A stretch of DNA of 64,000 bases from Flavisolibacter ginsengisoli DSM 18119 (lineage in GTDB: Bacteria; Bacteroidota; Bacteroidia; Chitinophagales; Chitinophagaceae), in contig NZ_FQUU01000003.1 of assembly GCF_900129295.1 (NCBI RefSeq), forward strand, positions 331,774-395,773, in the 5' to 3' direction. The notes beneath the pieces are model-generated. The model saw only the letters and a program-made list of their open reading frames with translations. It was not told the DNA's origin and made no database searches. How positions within the stretch are numbered: the first letter of the stretch is position 1; every line of letters starts with the position of its first letter. The position numbers were made by a program, and so were the translations under genes. Shown here one piece after another: positions 62,532-64,000 of this stretch.

Positions 62532-62584
62532 CGGACAAAAGCGGACAAAACCGGTCAAATCGGACAAAAGCGGCCAAATCGGCC
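62532..62584 (+). repeat. Near-tandem 10-bp repeats (CGGACAAAAG type)
   Basis: Five units of 9-10 bp follow each other: CGGACAAAAG, CGGACAAAAC, CGGTCAAAT, CGGACAAAAG, CGGCCAAAT, with a further partial CGGCC. They lie 62 bp upstream of the next start codon and could be iterated binding sites or a slipped-strand microsatellite. Confidence 0.75.
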
Positions 62585-62646
62585 GTAGTGCCTTGGTGTT
62601 ACTAAGTATTTTAGCAATCTTTACAATCAATAAAATCTAATATCAT

Positions 62647-63249
62647 ATGGCTAAGCAAATAAGTCATGTAAAGGCAACAGGTACAGTGTGTGGAGACATC
62701 AACTTTTATAAGGATGTGGACTGGGGTTTCCTTGTAAGAATGCTTCCTGGTGTGGATTCCAGACGCTTCTGGAAGGACCCTGCCTTTGAAGGCAGCAGGA
62801 GAAGCGCTGAAAGGTTTGCAATCGGTAATATCATGTCTTCTATTATCTACCGCTTTGTACCATTAAAAAGAAGATACCCAAGGCTGTTTACCCAGGTAAG
62901 AAGAATAGCCATTGCTTTTTTAAAGCAGGGAAGTGAAAAAAGGGATGTGTTTTCAGCCTTGTTCACCTTTCTTACAGAGCAAAAGCGTATTTCCCTTACC
63001 CGGGAGCAATTTGAATTACTCCTGTCTTCCTTTGAAGAGGAACTAAAAGGAAGGATACAAGAACAAAAGCCCGAAAAGGAAAAGAAGATGAAGAACAAGC
63101 TGGATATCCAGGTTTCTGCACCACTTAGTGAAGAAGACATAGAATACTTTAAGCTTTATATGGATGATATAGCGTGGACCATAAAGTTTGAAGGGGAGTT
63201 TCCGGAAGATTACAGAATACCGCTGTTTATGCTTAAACATGCTGTATAA
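62647..63249 (+). CDS. Protein of a Bacteroidota family of unknown function
   Basis: The 200-residue protein is cytoplasmic. Its N-terminus follows a pattern I recall from many Bacteroidota proteins that occur in several copies per genome: KATGTVCGDINFYKDVDWGFLVR, then PGVDSRRFWKDPAFEGSRRSAERFAIGN. The rest is helical and highly charged (QEQKPEKEKKMKNKLDIQ). No enzyme motif is visible and the function is unknown. It stands alone in a repeat-rich region with a run of 10-bp repeats upstream. Confidence 0.75.
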   Translation: MAKQISHVKATGTVCGDINFYKDVDWGFLVRMLPGVDSRRFWKDPAFEGSRRSAERFAIGNIMSSIIYRFVPLKRRYPRLFTQVRRIAIAFLKQGSEKRDVFSALFTFLTEQKRISLTREQFELLLSSFEEELKGRIQEQKPEKEKKMKNKLDIQVSAPLSEEDIEYFKLYMDDIAWTIKFEGEFPEDYRIPLFMLKHAV

Positions 63250-63266
63250 GCGTTTCTGGTTTTTGG

Positions 63267-63388
63267 TTTCTGGTTCGTAAGGTGGAAGTGTATTCTTTTA
63301 GCTGTCAGTATTTAGGTTGAAAAATTGAGTGCAAATAGTATTGATTCTAGCTTTATCCTTTGCAATTTTCTTTGCGCATCCTTAGCGT
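63267..63388 (+). repeat. 122-bp direct repeat, copy 1
   Basis: This copy matches 63735-63856 with only a few substitutions and no length change (offset 468 bp). It begins TTTCTGGTTCGTAAGG and ends near CATCCTTAGCGT. Confidence 0.9.
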
Positions 63389-63497
63389 CCTTCGCGTTAC
63401 TGTTTTCTTAAAGTATCGCAAAGGAGAGAGAAGGCACGCACAGGGTCGCAAAGGGTTATTGACATTTGAAATTAACTCATACATACCTAACTCACGA

Positions 63498-63709
63498 GGC
63501 GTACCTACGGCACGCTATTGAACCCATTTCTCTTTATCTACCAACCAGATGTCCCTACGGGACATGGTAATGACAAGTGCATCGTATTTTATTTAAACTC
63601 TTAATTGTTTCAATAACCATAGATTAATTAATCTGCTTAATTATGTTCCGTAGGAACATTTTGTAGGTAGCAATAAAGTAGTTTATAAGCAGCGTGCCGT
63701 AGGTACGCC
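63498..63709. repeat. Four related palindromes of the GTNCC-TAC-GGNAC type
   Basis: Short palindromes share a core: GTACCTACGGCAC (63501-63513), GTCCCTACGGGAC (63551-63563), GTTCCGTAGGAAC (63645-63657) and GTGCCGTAGGTAC (63694-63706). Two (63549-63565, 63643-63659) are perfect 7-bp stems. The outer two are exact reverse complements over 19 bp (63498-63516, 63691-63709). They resemble REP-type elements; no REP-associated transposase is in the window. Confidence 0.8.
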
Positions 63710-63734
63710 TGGTGGGTTGATTTATTGTTTTTTG

Positions 63735-63856
63735 TTTCTGGTTCGTAAGGTGGAAGTGTATTCTTTTAGCTGTCAGTATTTAGGTTGAAGAATTGATTGC
63801 AAATAGTATTGACTCTAGCTTTATCCTTTGCATTTTTCTTTGCGCATCCTTAGCGT
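63735..63856 (+). repeat. 122-bp direct repeat, copy 2
   Basis: Second copy of the repeat at 63267-63388. After it the sequences differ: copy 1 continues into CCTTCGCGTTAC, copy 2 into ATTCTAAGGTATAG. The palindrome cluster lies between the copies. Confidence 0.9.
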
Positions 63857-64000
63857 ATTCTAAGGTATAGATACTGCCAAAAAAAGTTTCTAATCAGCTT
63901 TTACATTGTTCTCAACAAATGGTGTTTGACGCTTTACAACAGCAAACATTCTATATAAGATCTTATTTCGAACGATATTAATAGTACTCATTTTTGATTT

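Larger units (their letters stand above)
61964..62646. other. 683-bp gene-free region between cassette array and next gene
   Basis: No gene is convincing. It contains the outer core of the array (GCCGCTAAC, 62020-62028), next to a repeated CGCTAA (62023-62027 and 62030-62035). An 11-bp inverted repeat ATTGCGTTTTT/AAAAACGCAAT (62108-62118, 62170-62180) follows, then a strong 16-bp hairpin (62373-62409) and a run of 10-bp repeats (62532-62584). If an attI-like site or an integrase promoter exists, it would lie here, but none is recognisable. Confidence 0.6.
63250..64000. other. Gene-free, repeat-rich right end
   Basis: No gene is seen. The region contains a 122-bp direct repeat in two copies, four related short palindromes, a 14-bp palindrome (63621-63634), a copy of the 62.37-kb hairpin arm (63864-63877), and a GCGTCCTTCGCG/CGCAAAGG-rich stretch (63385-63455) of a kind I recall from spacers of this phylum. 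Confidence 0.7.

Noticed and set aside
63250..64000. CRISPR array in the repeat-rich right end
   Set aside because: The repeats are long, few and differently oriented; there is no regular short repeat-spacer pattern and no cas gene.

Overview
The window is a chromosomal segment of a member of the Bacteroidota, most likely Chitinophagaceae or a close relative. The evidence is a SusC/SusD pair, a secreted metalloprotease with a type IX secretion C-terminal domain, a PorP/SprF protein, the order pheT - coiled-coil gene - zapA ... rny, YkuK and EI24 proteins, and a general lack of Shine-Dalgarno sequences. Many genes are preceded by boxes matching the Bacteroidota sigma factor consensus TAnnTTTG (the -7 element), several with a TTTG/CTTG -33 element. 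No rRNA, tRNA, CRISPR array, transposase or phage gene was recognised.

Layout. 1-3.4 kb: end of a SusC receptor and its SusD lipoprotein. 3.5-6.6 kb: purA, a very acidic small protein and pabB. 6.6-16 kb: minus-strand housekeeping genes (mltD, gatA, tatA, rplS, rny, zapA, a coiled-coil gene, pheT), interrupted by a plus-strand TlpA-like thioredoxin. 16-17.1 kb: a 1-kb gene-free divergent region with an 11-bp minisatellite and two DnaA-box-like sequences upstream of dnaB. 17-31 kb: dnaB, rsmE, terC, pyrD, a thiolase, a CheY-like regulator, a small exported His/Cys protein next to a TonB receptor, an ABC exporter followed by two glycosyltransferase-like genes, and yifB/comM. 31.5-35.3 kb: four overlapping genes (UbiA prenyltransferase, type III polyketide synthase, methyltransferase, FAD reductase) that look like a small biosynthetic operon. 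35-53 kb: a CoA-binding protein, the type IX protease, YkuK, engB, an RsmI-like methylase, EI24, a 3-methyladenine glycosylase, porP/sprF, upp, anmK, ade, a VPS10/BNR-repeat protein, a LytTR regulator and a hybrid histidine kinase. 53.6-58.1 kb: trmD and a ba3-like cytochrome oxidase operon (subunit IIa-like, II, I, SCO, cytochrome c).

The most interesting part is 58.4-62.0 kb. Six small genes, all on the minus strand and mostly of unknown function, are separated by long imperfect inverted repeats. Five units are bounded by short complementary ends (GTTATGGGC/GCCCATAAC, GTTAGCCGC/GCGGCTAAC and so on), and each gene's own two ends match each other rather than those of its neighbour. That is the arrangement of integron gene cassettes with attC sites, but the core boxes do not fit the classical RYYYAAC/GTTRRRY pattern. 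In the four long hairpins every imperfect pair of the main stem is a G-T wobble on the plus strand, the bottom strand relative to the genes, which is the strand integron integrases recombine. No integrase gene is in the window. I read this as a candidate non-canonical, integrase-less cassette array.

The right end (62-64 kb) is repeat-rich and nearly gene-free. It holds a perfect 16-bp hairpin with a third partial copy 1.5 kb away, a run of about 10-bp near-tandem repeats, a 122-bp direct repeat, four related short palindromes, and one protein of a family I recall as multi-copy in Bacteroidota.
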